Below the pieces are notes generated by a model. The model saw only the letters and a list, made by a program, of their open reading frames with translations, ran no database searches and was not told where the DNA came from. From assembly GCF_026248825.1 (NCBI RefSeq), contig NZ_CP110973.1:682001-746000 (forward strand): a DNA stretch of 64,000 nt. The letters are read 5' to 3'. The DNA is from Larkinella insperata (lineage in GTDB: Bacteria > Bacteroidota > Bacteroidia > Cytophagales > Spirosomataceae). Below, piece after piece: positions 1 through 9,309 of the stretch (positions are counted from its first letter, which is position 1; each line of letters begins with the position of its first letter). Position numbers and translations under genes: made by a program.

Positions 1-1194
1 GCCCTGAAACGCGAATACGGCGATGATGAAAAGGCAATCTGGGCCGAAATGCGCAAACCCGTCAAGATGAAAGTGTTTGTGTACGGAGGCCGCCGGAATG
101 AGAAGGACACCGTCATGAGTCCGCTCGATTCGATCAGGTATTACAAGCGGTTTCTGAACGTAGGCTTTATGTCGATGGACCCGCGCAACGGCCACGTCAA
201 AGCCTGGGTGGGCGGTATCAACTTCAAGTACTTTAAGTTCGACCACGTTAAGCAGGCCAAGCGCCAGCCCGGATCGACCTTCAAACCGTTTGTTTACCTG
301 ACGGCCATTGACAAAAACTTTCTAACGCCCTGTGATCGGGTTACCGACCAACCAGTGCGCTTCGAACCGTACGAAGACAACAACGGCCCACGGCCCTGGG
401 TCCCACACAATTCCAACAACAAGTGGAGTTACCAGCCCCTGTCGCTGCGGCAGGCGCTGGGTCGTTCCATCAACTCCGTAAGCGCCCAGCTGATCAAGCA
501 GGCCAAGTCGGCTTCCGTTGTCGAATACGCGCACAAACTGGGGATTGAGAGCGACCTGACGGCGAATCCTACCCTGTGTCTGGGCACCAGCGATGTATCG
601 GTATACGAAATGGTGGCGGCCTACTGCACCTTTGCCAACGCCGGTTATCGGGTAAAACCGTTGACGGTTCTGGAAATAAGGGACAAAAACGGCAATCTGC
701 TGACGAGCTTCTTTGCCGAAAACAAGCTGGTGATTAACGCCAATACAGCGTATCAAATGCTGTATCTGATGCGGGGGGCCGTAGAAGACGCCGATGGTAC
801 GTCGCAGCGGCTCAGGACCCAGTACAAACTGATGGAAGGTGGCAATGAAATTGCGGCCAAAACCGGGACGACCTCCAGTTACTCGGATGGCTGGTTCATG
901 GGCATGACGCAGAATCTGGTGTCGGGCCTGTGGGTGGGTGGCGATGAGCGGAGTATTCACTTCCGGGATATGGCCCTGGGCCAGGGAGCTCGGGTGGCGA
1001 TGCCGGCCTGGGGCATGTACATGCAGAAAGTGTACACGGACCCTTCCCTGAAACGCTCCTACCCCCGCGTTCCGTTCCGGAAACCCGATGGGTTTAATCT
1101 TTCGCTCGATTGCAGCGGGTATGCCATCGACTCCAGCCAGCGCTACATTCCGCCCAAAGTGGTGGAGTCGGAAGAAGAGGAAATTTTGAATTAG
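1..1194 (+). CDS. penicillin-binding protein 1A-like, C-terminal transpeptidase part (5' end outside window)
   Basis: The reading frame is open from base 1, so the gene begins upstream and only its last 397 codons are visible. It would cross-link peptidoglycan in the periplasm. All three penicillin-binding motifs are present: STFK (Ser codon at 274), SIN (Ser codon at 466) and KTGT (Lys codon at 859). The sequence around STFK, with GSTFKPFVYLTA, is typical of bifunctional class A enzymes (family knowledge), so a glycosyltransferase domain is expected upstream but is not visible. The C-terminal tail is acidic (SEEEEILN). The ATG at 49 is internal and not the true start. A near-perfect inverted repeat follows the stop. 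Confidence 0.9.
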   Translation, partial: ALKREYGDDEKAIWAEMRKPVKMKVFVYGGRRNEKDTVMSPLDSIRYYKRFLNVGFMSMDPRNGHVKAWVGGINFKYFKFDHVKQAKRQPGSTFKPFVYLTAIDKNFLTPCDRVTDQPVRFEPYEDNNGPRPWVPHNSNNKWSYQPLSLRQALGRSINSVSAQLIKQAKSASVVEYAHKLGIESDLTANPTLCLGTSDVSVYEMVAAYCTFANAGYRVKPLTVLEIRDKNGNLLTSFFAENKLVINANTAYQMLYLMRGAVEDADGTSQRLRTQYKLMEGGNEIAAKTGTTSSYSDGWFMGMTQNLVSGLWVGGDERSIHFRDMALGQGARVAMPAWGMYMQKVYTDPSLKRSYPRVPFRKPDGFNLSLDCSGYAIDSSQRYIPPKVVESEEEEILN

Positions 1195-1199
1195 AAAAT

Positions 1200-1280
1200 A
1201 GAAAAAAAGTGAGGTAGAAGGTGAGGTACGCTCACACGTCTATTATTTTATATTTTAGCCTTTTGTCTCACTTCTTTTCT
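1200..1280. repeat. inverted repeat between PBP gene and glycerate kinase
   Basis: The left arm at 1200-1213 (agaaaaaaagtgag) pairs with the right arm at 1267-1280 (ctcacttcttttct), 13 of 14 positions, across a 53-nt loop. It fills most of the 99-nt gap. The right arm is followed by a T-rich stretch, so it may help end transcription of the upstream gene, but the loop is long for a classical terminator. Confidence 0.4.
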
Positions 1281-1293
1281 TGTTTTCCGTTCA

Positions 1294-2427
1294 ATGAAAA
1301 TTCTGCTGGCTCCGGATAAATTCAAAGGCTCTCTCACCGCCCGCCAGGTTTGTGACGCCATGACCGAAGGAATCCGGCTGGCCACCCCCGAAGCCCGCAT
1401 CATCGCTCTCCCAATGGCCGACGGAGGAGAAGGTACCGCGGAAGTTCTCACCCTGGCGACTGCCGGTGCGTGGCTTCCCGTTCCGGTACTGGACCCGCTC
1501 GGGCGACTCATCGAAGCCTTTTACGGTATTTCCTCCGACCAACGGACGGCTTTTATCGAAATGTCGCAGGCGTCCGGTCTGCGCCTGCTGCAACCACAGG
1601 AGTACAATCCGCTACAGACCCATACGTTCGGAACGGGTCAACTGATCCTTCACGCGTTGCAACAGGGGGTATCACACCTGATTCTCGGCATTGGGGGAAG
1701 TGCAACCAACGATGGTGGGACTGGAATGGCAGCTGCGCTCGGGTGGCGGTTTTTAGACAACCAGGGGGAACCGCTTCGCCCTTGTGGCGGAAATCTCACC
1801 CAAATTAGCCGCATCCTCCCTCCTGCTCAACCTCTTCGTTTAACGGTAGAGGTAGCCTGCGATGTAACAAATCCGCTCATCGGTCCGAACGGAGCGGCCG
1901 CGATCTATGGCCCTCAAAAGGGCGCATCCGCCGAAGAGATAACTATTCTGGACAAGGGTCTGCGTCACCTGGCCGGCTTGATTTACGATCAATTCGGGAT
2001 TGCATTGGCTGAAGTTCCGGGGGCAGGAGCCGCCGGGGGCCTGGGAGCCGGAGCCTTATTCTTTTTGAACGCTACTCTAAAAGAAGGTGTCAAGCTCGTG
2101 ATGGAACAAACTCATTTTGCTGACCACCTGCCGGATACCGACTTGGTGTTGACCGGCGAAGGAAAATTTGACCACCAAACGTTACAGGGCAAGCTGATCA
2201 GCGGTATCGCCGGTCAGGCCCATCAGGCGGGTGTTCCGGTTATCGCTCTCTGCGGAACGCTCGAAGCCCATCCGGAAGCTATTGCTGCGCTGGGCCTGAC
2301 GGCGGCCTTCTCGGTCTTAACGCATCCCCAGTCGCTCGACGAAGCGCTCAGCTCCGCTTACCAGGCTGTTCGGCAGACAACTTTTAACCTCATCCGTTTG
2401 TTTTATAGTAGTAGTGAACGTGCCTAA
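1294..2427 (+). CDS. glycerate kinase (GlxK/GarK family)
   Basis: A 377-aa kinase predicted to phosphorylate D-glycerate, feeding photorespiratory- or glyoxylate-type carbon into glycolysis. The N-terminus, MKILLAPDKFKGSLTA, is the hallmark of the GlxK/GarK family (COG1929). Further family signatures are the MADGGEGT segment near residue 50, GIGGSATNDGGTG near 130 and the LVLTGEGKFDHQT motif near 285. Its length matches the usual 370-385 aa. The ATG follows 99 nt of non-coding sequence. uvrC begins 26 bp after its stop, so the two may be co-transcribed. The family also contains 2-phosphoglycerate-forming enzymes, so the exact product isomer is not settled. Confidence 0.92.
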   Translation: MKILLAPDKFKGSLTARQVCDAMTEGIRLATPEARIIALPMADGGEGTAEVLTLATAGAWLPVPVLDPLGRLIEAFYGISSDQRTAFIEMSQASGLRLLQPQEYNPLQTHTFGTGQLILHALQQGVSHLILGIGGSATNDGGTGMAAALGWRFLDNQGEPLRPCGGNLTQISRILPPAQPLRLTVEVACDVTNPLIGPNGAAAIYGPQKGASAEEITILDKGLRHLAGLIYDQFGIALAEVPGAGAAGGLGAGALFFLNATLKEGVKLVMEQTHFADHLPDTDLVLTGEGKFDHQTLQGKLISGIAGQAHQAGVPVIALCGTLEAHPEAIAALGLTAAFSVLTHPQSLDEALSSAYQAVRQTTFNLIRLFYSSSERA

Positions 2428-2453
2428 GAAGCGTTCTTATTTCTTTTAAAAGC

Positions 2454-4262
2454 ATGGCTGAATTCGACTATAAAAAAGAATTAGCAAAGGTCCCGCACGA
2501 ACCGGGGGTTTACCGGTATTTTGATGCATCTGGTGAAGTCATCTACGTAGGAAAGGCTAAAGATCTGAAAAATCGGGTTAGTAGCTATTTTGTCAAGTCC
2601 AATCAGCATGATCGTAAAACTCAGCGTCTGGTCAGCCAGATTCGTAAGATTGAATTTACGATTGTTCATACCGAATTCGACGCGCTGCTGCTGGAGAATC
2701 AGCTGATCAAACGGTTTCAGCCCCGCTATAACATTCTTCTGCGGGACGACAAAACGTATCCTTTCATCTGCGTCACAAACGAGCGTTTTCCCCGCATCCT
2801 GACGACCCGACGCATTGACCGGAAGATGGGCACCTTTTACGGACCCTACGCTCAACTAAGGCCTATGTACGCGTTGCTGGAGATGTTTAGCCAACTCTTC
2901 ACACTCCGCACCTGCAACCTCAATCTGTCGCCCGAAAATGTTGAAGCGAAGAAATTTAAAGTTTGCCTGGAGTACCACATTGGTAACTGCAAAGGACCGT
3001 GCGAAGGGTTAATCAGTGAAGAAGAATACCTGAAGGATATCGACCAGGTGCATTCCATCCTGAAAGGAAACGTCTCGCCCGCCCAGAGTTACTTCAAGGA
3101 GCGAATGGTGGAAGCCGCCAGCCAGCTGGCATTTGAACAGGCTCAGCATTATAAAGAAAAGCTACATGTCCTGCAAAACTTTCAAAGCAAATCAACGGTT
3201 GTCAATCCCAAAATTCTGGATGCCGATGTGTTCACGATTGCCTCGGATGAGTCGGCGGCTTACATCAATTTCATGAAGGTGGTCAACGGAACGATCACCC
3301 AGACCAATACCGTCGAAGTTAAGAAAAAGCTGGACGAGCCTGATGCCGATCTGCTGACCATGCTGGTCGTAGAGTTTCGGACCATGTACGGCAGCGAGGC
3401 TAAAGAGATTATTACCAATATTCCGTTAGACGCTGATCTGAAAGCCGAGATCACTGTCCCCCAGATTGGCGACAAGAAGAAGCTGCTCGATATGTCGTTG
3501 AAAAATGTTCTGTATTTTCGGCGTGAGCGGGCCGAACGGGCGGCCGCTGAAGCAACCGGGAATGCCAGCCGAAAAGACCGGGTCTTGATTCGGCTGAAGC
3601 AGGACTTACAACTAAAGACGGTGCCGCATCGGATCGAGTGTTTTGATAACTCCAACATCCAGGGAACAAACCCGGTTTCGGCGATGGTCTGCTTCATCGA
3701 CGGAAAACCATCGCCCAAAAATTACCGTCATTTTTCAATTAAAACCGTTATCGGTCCCAACGATTTTGCGTCCATGCACGAAGTGGTGACCCGCCGGTAT
3801 ACCCGTGTGCTGGACGAGCAGGCTGGTTTGCCGGACTTGATTGTTATTGACGGTGGCAAAGGGCAATTAAGTGCGGCCTGTGAAGCTCTTAAAGAGCTAG
3901 ACCTATACGGTAAGGTGCCCATCATCGGCATCGCCAAGCGCCTGGAGGAAATCTATTTTCCGGAAGACAGCCTGCCACTTTACATCGATAAGAAATCCGA
4001 ATCGCTGAAACTGATTCAGCGCATTCGCGATGAAGCCCACCGGTTTGCCATTACCTACCACCGTGACAAACGCAGCCGGAACAGTCTGATTAGTGAACTG
4101 GAAAATATTGAGGGAATTGGCAAGAAAACGGCGGCTAAGCTACTCAAAGTTTTTAAGGGTGTTAAGAAGATCCGGGAAGCACCCATCGAAGATGTAGCCA
4201 CCGTGGTTGGCAACGATAAAGCCCAGAAGATTAAAGAATACTTTACTACCATTGATCAATAA
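2454..4262 (+). CDS. uvrC: UvrABC system protein C (excinuclease subunit)
   Basis: A 602-aa nucleotide-excision-repair nuclease that makes the dual incisions around UvrB-bound lesions. Domains in order: GIY-YIG endonuclease (about residues 14-95, with PGVYRYF and VIYVGKAKDLKNR), a Cys-rich stretch near 165-180, UVR region near 205-240, RNase H-like nuclease domain (about 370-540, with ECFDNSNIQGT and IDGGKGQL, the latter carrying the catalytic Asp), and a C-terminal helix-hairpin-helix domain (NIEGIGKKTAAKLL). It is full length. It sits 26 bp after glycerate kinase, and a strong terminator follows it directly. Confidence 0.97.
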   Translation: MAEFDYKKELAKVPHEPGVYRYFDASGEVIYVGKAKDLKNRVSSYFVKSNQHDRKTQRLVSQIRKIEFTIVHTEFDALLLENQLIKRFQPRYNILLRDDKTYPFICVTNERFPRILTTRRIDRKMGTFYGPYAQLRPMYALLEMFSQLFTLRTCNLNLSPENVEAKKFKVCLEYHIGNCKGPCEGLISEEEYLKDIDQVHSILKGNVSPAQSYFKERMVEAASQLAFEQAQHYKEKLHVLQNFQSKSTVVNPKILDADVFTIASDESAAYINFMKVVNGTITQTNTVEVKKKLDEPDADLLTMLVVEFRTMYGSEAKEIITNIPLDADLKAEITVPQIGDKKKLLDMSLKNVLYFRRERAERAAAEATGNASRKDRVLIRLKQDLQLKTVPHRIECFDNSNIQGTNPVSAMVCFIDGKPSPKNYRHFSIKTVIGPNDFASMHEVVTRRYTRVLDEQAGLPDLIVIDGGKGQLSAACEALKELDLYGKVPIIGIAKRLEEIYFPEDSLPLYIDKKSESLKLIQRIRDEAHRFAITYHRDKRSRNSLISELENIEGIGKKTAAKLLKVFKGVKKIREAPIEDVATVVGNDKAQKIKEYFTTIDQ

Positions 4263-4266
4263 AACG

Positions 4267-4297
4267 AAAAAGGGACGCCGACGGCGTCCCTTTTCTA
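4267..4297. terminator. bidirectional intrinsic terminator between uvrC and gldN
   Basis: A perfect 8-bp GC-rich stem, gggacgcc (4272-4279) and ggcgtccc (4283-4290) with a 3-nt loop. It is flanked by A5 on the left and TTTTC on the right, so it can stop both uvrC (+) and the gldK-N transcript (-). Confidence 0.88.
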
Positions 4298-4315
4298 TGT
4301 TATAAACTCGGGGTT

Positions 4316-5410
4316 CTAGTATTCCCACAAGCTATGTTCCTGCTCCATCAATTCCTGTTCGATTTGGTACGACTTCATTAAGCCTTCCCGCTCGCTACCG
4401 TATTGACCAATCAGGTCCCGATCTTTCGGGTTTGATACTTTATAAATGCGGCCCCAGAATAAACGTAAGTCGAACGCGTCGGCCAGGTTTTTGTGTTGAG
4501 CCTGGTTCTGGAAGTTATACCAGATAAACTTCTTTGGATCGCTGCGGAACAGTTTATCCAGATCCTTGTACTTAAAGTAAGCTACCGGCTGCTCCAATCC
4601 TGACGGAGTTTTATCCGCCGGAATGATAATACCGACCGTCTGAATATCGAAGTACAAGCGAGAACGCTTACGGTCAAAAACCCAGTCTTCTTTAATATCC
4701 AAAACGCTGTACTCATCAGCCAGGCGTTCGTTCGCGCTGTTGAAAGGGGATGCCGCTTTTGCCATCGCTGCTGAATCAACTTTAGGCGGTTCGGGTACAA
4801 CCGGTGCAGGTTTAGCCCCTTTCTTTCCTTTCGTATTTTTGGCGGTCGTTTTCTTTTTCGGTGCGGGAGTTCCCCAACCGTCATCTGCGGGTTGCGCTTT
4901 TGCCGTTTTGGTCGGAGTTCCCCAACCATCATCTACAGGTTGCTTGGCAGCCGGTTTTTTATCCTTTGGCGTCGCGTTTCCCCAACCATCGTCGGTTTTT
5001 GCTTCATCGCCAAAACCAGCGGCTTTTTCCTCAGCGGTCAACGCGACTGCCTGATCGGGGACAGCCAGTTTTTCGGCAAACTTACTCACATCCATCGGAG
5101 TGCTCACCGAATCGTTAGGATAGGCTACTAAAACGCCCGCTTTAACGGCGTCAATCAGGTATTTGGTAATCTGATTGTTCTTGGAGAACATCGCCTGATT
5201 CTGCTTTTCGTTAAGATCGACCCGACGCCACAATGTTTTCTTCATCATGATGTCGCTGTCACTGATCTCCCGAACCGACAACGGATTGGTTTTGGTGCTT
5301 TCCTTTTCCTGCGCTTGTGCCACCCCTCCTGCCAGTACTGCCAACACTGCAGCAACTGCTACACTTCCCGCCTGTTTCATGACCTTGTGCTTTTTGCTAA
5401 TCTTCTCCAC
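4316..5410 (-). CDS. gldN: gliding motility / type IX secretion protein GldN
   Basis: GldN (PorN) is a periplasmic component that forms the outer-membrane-linked ring with GldK in the type IX secretion system. This 364-aa protein has a signal peptide ending near AQAQ (residue 34). The conserved C-terminal half includes REDWVFD-like and LRLFWGRIYKVSNP segments. Residues 140-187 form an unusual Lys/Pro/Ala-rich insert with three copies of DDGWG followed by TP-type linkers. The frame opens at a GTG (5408-5410); an ATG at 5380 gives a shorter and more usual signal peptide and may be the real start. It is the last gene of the gldK-L-M-N block, 31 bp after gldM. Confidence 0.93.
   Translation of the reverse strand: MEKISKKHKVMKQAGSVAVAAVLAVLAGGVAQAQEKESTKTNPLSVREISDSDIMMKKTLWRRVDLNEKQNQAMFSKNNQITKYLIDAVKAGVLVAYPNDSVSTPMDVSKFAEKLAVPDQAVALTAEEKAAGFGDEAKTDDGWGNATPKDKKPAAKQPVDDGWGTPTKTAKAQPADDGWGTPAPKKKTTAKNTKGKKGAKPAPVVPEPPKVDSAAMAKAASPFNSANERLADEYSVLDIKEDWVFDRKRSRLYFDIQTVGIIIPADKTPSGLEQPVAYFKYKDLDKLFRSDPKKFIWYNFQNQAQHKNLADAFDLRLFWGRIYKVSNPKDRDLIGQYGSEREGLMKSYQIEQELMEQEHSLWEY
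4850..4993 (-). repeat. triplicated DDGWG repeat inside gldN
   Basis: Three copies of a DDGWG-x-(A/P)TPK-like unit start at GldN residues 140, 160 and 176, separated by Lys/Ala/Pro linkers. At the DNA level the copies share ttccccaacc followed by ATC-rich sequence on the + strand. This looks like local duplication within a linker. Confidence 0.85.
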
Positions 5411-5441
5411 AATAACGAATTAACTGTGAGTTCTCGTACGC

Positions 5442-7037
5442 TTAATACAAGTTAATTGTATAATATTTTTGAGTAACCGGAACTTCACTGATTTCGCCCC
5501 TAAAGTTCTGACGTTCTACCCCTTCTACTTCAATGCTGTACCGCATACCAGGTTGCGCTTCGGAAGCCAATGATCCAATGGAACCACCGTTAGGCCCCAG
5601 TGTAACGGGAGGACCAATGGGACGGCTTCCCTGAGCCAAACGAACCGTAAAACCCTTTACCCGGAACTTAGCATCGTCCGGCATGAAGTTTTTAAAGCTT
5701 TCATCAGGAATAGCCCGAACCTGAATAGACCGAACCGCTGAAACGGGCATACCCCGGCGCTCGTCGATTTCGGCTCCACCAGCGTACACTCGCAGTGTCG
5801 GACGTGGTACGCGGTTTACTTTAAACTGGTTTGTACCCAGCAAGCTACCACCGTTGTTAACGTTCAAGCTAACTTGGGCAGACGTTGGAATAACCGTGAT
5901 TTTTCCCCGCTCTCCGCTTTCCAGAACCGTGGCTCCATTGGCCGTAAACGACGGATTCCACAGGGCCCCTAATTGCGGGCTTTGAATGCTCAGTTTGTTG
6001 GCGCAGCCCAGGTACAAAGGAGGCATAGAAGCCGTCTCGATTTCGTACGACGGTTTGGCCACAAAATACTCCTGATTAAAGTTGACGGTTTTCATACCGT
6101 CTGGTGCCTGATAGCTAATTGAACCAGTCAGTGCACGACGCGCCAAACCGTTTTTATCATAGGTACCACCCTGAGCAGTAAACTCAATGTTACCCACACC
6201 GTTTACCACACGAACGGCTCCTCCATTCAGACTCATACGGGGTGTGATACCGCTTGACGAAGCCGCCAGGAACATTTGGCCTTTGAACTTCGTACCGGCT
6301 ACTACAACCTTCGACTCCATACTGACCATTGCCAAAATTTTGTCGAATTTAATATCCTGCGCCCCCACTTTGCCAGCCAGGTAATCCAGTACTTCGCCTT
6401 CCATCCGACGGACATCCGATTGGCGCTGGCTCAGTACGGCCAAAGCCGCCGGAACCGGCGTCTGCTCAAAGTTTAGCTCAGCAAAGTCTTTATTACGTTG
6501 CTCTTTCGAACGGCTGGCGATTGGATCATCTTTTGCATCGACGGCCAACGGCGTAAACTTCGCATTTGGATTGTATTTTTGTAATTGCTGTGTGTACTGG
6601 TTCAGTTTGTTCTGCAACTCGTACGCTTTACCATTTTTGTTGTTGCCAATCATGATAGCTCCAACTTTGGTTTCTTCGCTGGGATTTTTGATGTTGCCCT
6701 GTTCGTCAAGCCCACCGCCCGCTTCGTTGATGATTTGCTCTTTGAGCGCGTCCAACTGAGCAACGATGTCTGAGGTAATTTCACGAACTTCCTGGGCTTG
6801 CTTTACAATTGCTAAATCTGAAGCTCGATTACCCGATTTGTCAACCGTAGCTTTGATATTATCGAGCGTCGACTGGTTAATTCGGCTGGCTGAACCCGTA
6901 GACGTTTCAAGGCTATTGTTCAGCAGAATAAATTTTTCCAGCAAGGCCGAACTAACCTGCAAAGCAAGCATAGCCGTCAATACCAGATACATCATCCCGA
7001 TCATCTTCTGCCGGGGTGTTTCTTTTCCTCCTGCCAT
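5442..7037 (-). CDS. gldM: gliding motility / type IX secretion motor protein GldM
   Basis: GldM (PorM) pairs with GldL in the inner membrane as the proton-driven motor. Its long periplasmic arm contacts the GldK/N ring. The 531-aa length is normal. The N-terminus MAGGKETPRQKMIGMMYLV leads into one transmembrane helix (about residues 13-35), followed by a helical region with EQTPVPAALAVLSQ near 190 and beta-rich repeat domains to the C-terminus (KYYTINLY). The ATG lies 42 bp downstream of the gldL stop on the same strand. Confidence 0.97.
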   Translation of the reverse strand: MAGGKETPRQKMIGMMYLVLTAMLALQVSSALLEKFILLNNSLETSTGSASRINQSTLDNIKATVDKSGNRASDLAIVKQAQEVREITSDIVAQLDALKEQIINEAGGGLDEQGNIKNPSEETKVGAIMIGNNKNGKAYELQNKLNQYTQQLQKYNPNAKFTPLAVDAKDDPIASRSKEQRNKDFAELNFEQTPVPAALAVLSQRQSDVRRMEGEVLDYLAGKVGAQDIKFDKILAMVSMESKVVVAGTKFKGQMFLAASSSGITPRMSLNGGAVRVVNGVGNIEFTAQGGTYDKNGLARRALTGSISYQAPDGMKTVNFNQEYFVAKPSYEIETASMPPLYLGCANKLSIQSPQLGALWNPSFTANGATVLESGERGKITVIPTSAQVSLNVNNGGSLLGTNQFKVNRVPRPTLRVYAGGAEIDERRGMPVSAVRSIQVRAIPDESFKNFMPDDAKFRVKGFTVRLAQGSRPIGPPVTLGPNGGSIGSLASEAQPGMRYSIEVEGVERQNFRGEISEVPVTQKYYTINLY

Positions 7038-7079
7038 TAGTTTATGGTAGTGTAAGCTGTAATGTAGTTAAATTGGAAG

Positions 7080-7907
7080 TTATTTCGCACCGTTGCCTGA
7101 ACCCCGCATAGCCGTTAACATGCTGCCATATACGTTGTTCAACGAAGCCAGGTTGTTAGTCAGCTTCGACAATTCATTTTTGAACTGTTGCGTATCGCGG
7201 CTTGCTTCTGACATGTTTTCCATCGCGCTTGTCAGGTTGCTGTAGAACGCGTTCATGGCTTTCAAATGCTTGTTGGTATCCTGTAGCTCCAGTTCGTAAA
7301 CGGCATTCAGGGCCCCCATGCTCTGCGTAATTTTTTGGAACTGAGTCCGGTATTCTTTTGCATCCTGCGTAGCGTCCGCCATAGCGTTCATAGACGTTAC
7401 GGCGACACCGTACGATTTGTTCATCTCGTTGATCGAGCTGGCAGCCTGCCGTACATTCTGCGTGTATTCGGTGGTGGCAATGGTGGCGTCAGATACATCA
7501 CGCATTTTGCCAACGGTATCCGTGAAGCTGCGCAACCCCGTACCCAATTTTTCAAAAACATCCGGCGTCACTTTCGCGTCAGCCAGCATTTTATCCATGT
7601 TCGCTGTCAGACCGTTGCTTTGCAGCGCTGGGCTCCGTTTTGGCAATTCACCTTTATAATCATCCGCTAATTCCGGGTAGACCCGCGTCCAATCCGGCTC
7701 CGTTGAAGCGGGTTGGAAAAATGTTTGTAATGCAAAAAGAGCAAAAATGGCGGCTTCTATCGAAAGACCGATGGTTAGCATCGGGCCACCCCAATCAAAG
7801 TGTTGAATTTTACCTAAAGCTCCAAGGACAACAACCGCGGCCCCGGCACTGTATATGGTTGGAAGAATTCTGTCGAAAAAAACACTAGAACCGTTACTTT
7901 TAGCCAT
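7080..7907 (-). CDS. gldL: gliding motility / type IX secretion motor protein GldL
   Basis: The 275-aa inner-membrane partner of GldM. Two hydrophobic helices lie at about residues 12-32 and 40-63, with the conserved GKIQHFDWGGPML loop between them and a Glu (SIEAAIF) in helix 2 that is expected in the proton path (family knowledge). The cytoplasmic tail is long, helical and Asn/Met/Thr-rich, as is usual for GldL. The gene lies between gldK and gldM with short gaps, consistent with one transcript. Confidence 0.96.
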   Translation of the reverse strand: MAKSNGSSVFFDRILPTIYSAGAAVVVLGALGKIQHFDWGGPMLTIGLSIEAAIFALFALQTFFQPASTEPDWTRVYPELADDYKGELPKRSPALQSNGLTANMDKMLADAKVTPDVFEKLGTGLRSFTDTVGKMRDVSDATIATTEYTQNVRQAASSINEMNKSYGVAVTSMNAMADATQDAKEYRTQFQKITQSMGALNAVYELELQDTNKHLKAMNAFYSNLTSAMENMSEASRDTQQFKNELSKLTNNLASLNNVYGSMLTAMRGSGNGAK

Positions 7908-7975
7908 GGTATTAAGAAATAATAATTAGTCTATTATTATGATTAGTTAAAGATTGCTGGTTTGAAAGAATCAGC

Positions 7976-9046
7976 TTAACGCCGGGATCCCGTTCTTCCC
8001 TGGAAATTATCCATCACACAGCGGAAACCGATGTAAGAACGTTTGGTGTTTTCATCTTCATAATACCGCGTTCCTGTTTCCAGGTAATAAGCAATATCTT
8101 TCCAAGAACCACCGCGTACTACTTTCTTCGGTTCGTCGGCGTTCTGGTTGTCCGGGTTCATATCCCAAACAATCGCTGAAGCATTTTCCGCATAAGCATC
8201 GCGCGTCCATTCGGCGACGTTACCCGCCATGTTGTACAAACCGTAGTCGTTCGGGTTGTAGGCGTTTGCCGGTGCGGTGTAAGGATAACCATCCGCATCG
8301 AAATTACCGCGCTGTGGTTTAAAGTTCGCCAAATAGCAGCCTTTTCCGTTGGCTACGTAAGGACCACCCCAGGGGTATTTTGCCGAGTTGTGTCCACCGC
8401 GAGCAGCCCATTCCCACTCCGCTTCCGAAGGCAGCCGGAACCGGGGTGATACAAATTGCCCTTCTTTTGTGCGGTAATCGTTGTACAGATTGGAACGCCA
8501 GTTACAAAAATACTGCGCTGCGTTCCAGCTTACACCCACCACCGGATACGTATCAAACGCCGGGTGCGAGAAGTAGTATTCGAGCATCGGGTCACCGTTG
8601 TGGTACGTAAAGTCGTTTTTCCAAACGGTTGTATCGGGGTAATACTTGCTCATAATTTCTTCCTCGCCCAGAACGGAAACCGAGTCCGTTAAGAGGGCAT
8701 TGACGAACTGCCGGTATTCGTTGTTGGTAATTTCGGTGTCATCCATATAGAATGAACTGATCGTTACCCGACGGTTCATGTTGGCTTGGCTGGCAGCCAG
8801 ATCTTCGTCGGCCTGCCCCATCATGAAAGACCCTGACGGAACCAATACCATACCGTATGGTGTGGTTTGTTTCCAGCCCTTCCGGCCCCCGGCAGTGATC
8901 TCACCGTTAACGACGCCGACATCTTCACCTTTTCCTTTTCCCCCGCCAAATTTGGATTTGATAAACCCGCAACCCTGCATCAGCAGAATCGTTGCCACCA
9001 CCATCACCCCACGGGCTGCGTTGCCGGTAAACCACTTGTTACTCAT
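7976..9046 (-). CDS. gldK: gliding motility / type IX secretion lipoprotein GldK
   Basis: GldK (PorK) is an outer-membrane lipoprotein that builds the periplasmic ring of the type IX system with GldN. I place the start at the ATG ending at 9046 (356 aa), because MSNKWFTGN leads straight into a lipoprotein signal with LLMQGC, putting the lipidated Cys near residue 25. An in-frame upstream ATG at 9127 would add 27 residues and spoil the signal peptide. The rest is a formylglycine-generating-enzyme-like (SUMF1) fold: GSFMMGQ, YPVVGVSWNAAQYFCNWR, RLPSEAEWEWAARGG, VVRGGSW and IGFRCV. A promoter-like element sits upstream at 9166-9173. Confidence 0.95.
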   Translation of the reverse strand: MSNKWFTGNAARGVMVVATILLMQGCGFIKSKFGGGKGKGEDVGVVNGEITAGGRKGWKQTTPYGMVLVPSGSFMMGQADEDLAASQANMNRRVTISSFYMDDTEITNNEYRQFVNALLTDSVSVLGEEEIMSKYYPDTTVWKNDFTYHNGDPMLEYYFSHPAFDTYPVVGVSWNAAQYFCNWRSNLYNDYRTKEGQFVSPRFRLPSEAEWEWAARGGHNSAKYPWGGPYVANGKGCYLANFKPQRGNFDADGYPYTAPANAYNPNDYGLYNMAGNVAEWTRDAYAENASAIVWDMNPDNQNADEPKKVVRGGSWKDIAYYLETGTRYYEDENTKRSYIGFRCVMDNFQGRTGSRR

Positions 9047-9165
9047 AGTTGTATGATACGTTAAAATCTGTTTCGCGTGCAAACCAGTCTTAGAACGAAA
9101 ATAAAGCAATTTATTGTATACGTACATTTGAATTGATTAAATGCAGTTATAATTCAGAAAAAGTA

Positions 9166-9173
9166 CAAAGTTA
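9166..9173 (-). promoter_or_regulatory. Bacteroidota -7 element upstream of gldK
   Basis: On the minus strand this reads TAACTTTG, an exact match to TAnnTTTG. No clear TTTG was found at the -33 distance. The predicted transcript start is about 110 nt before the gldK ATG and could drive gldK-L-M-N. Confidence 0.45.
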
Positions 9174-9309
9174 CACCCGATCCGTTCTATCAGCCGATCT
9201 GCTCCATTTTTCAAAATTATCACTTTAGCTTTAAACAGCCTAACAATAATTAAGCCAACGTTGATCGTAATAATCAGAGGCTGAAACAATAGCAACTTCG
9301 TAGCTGATC

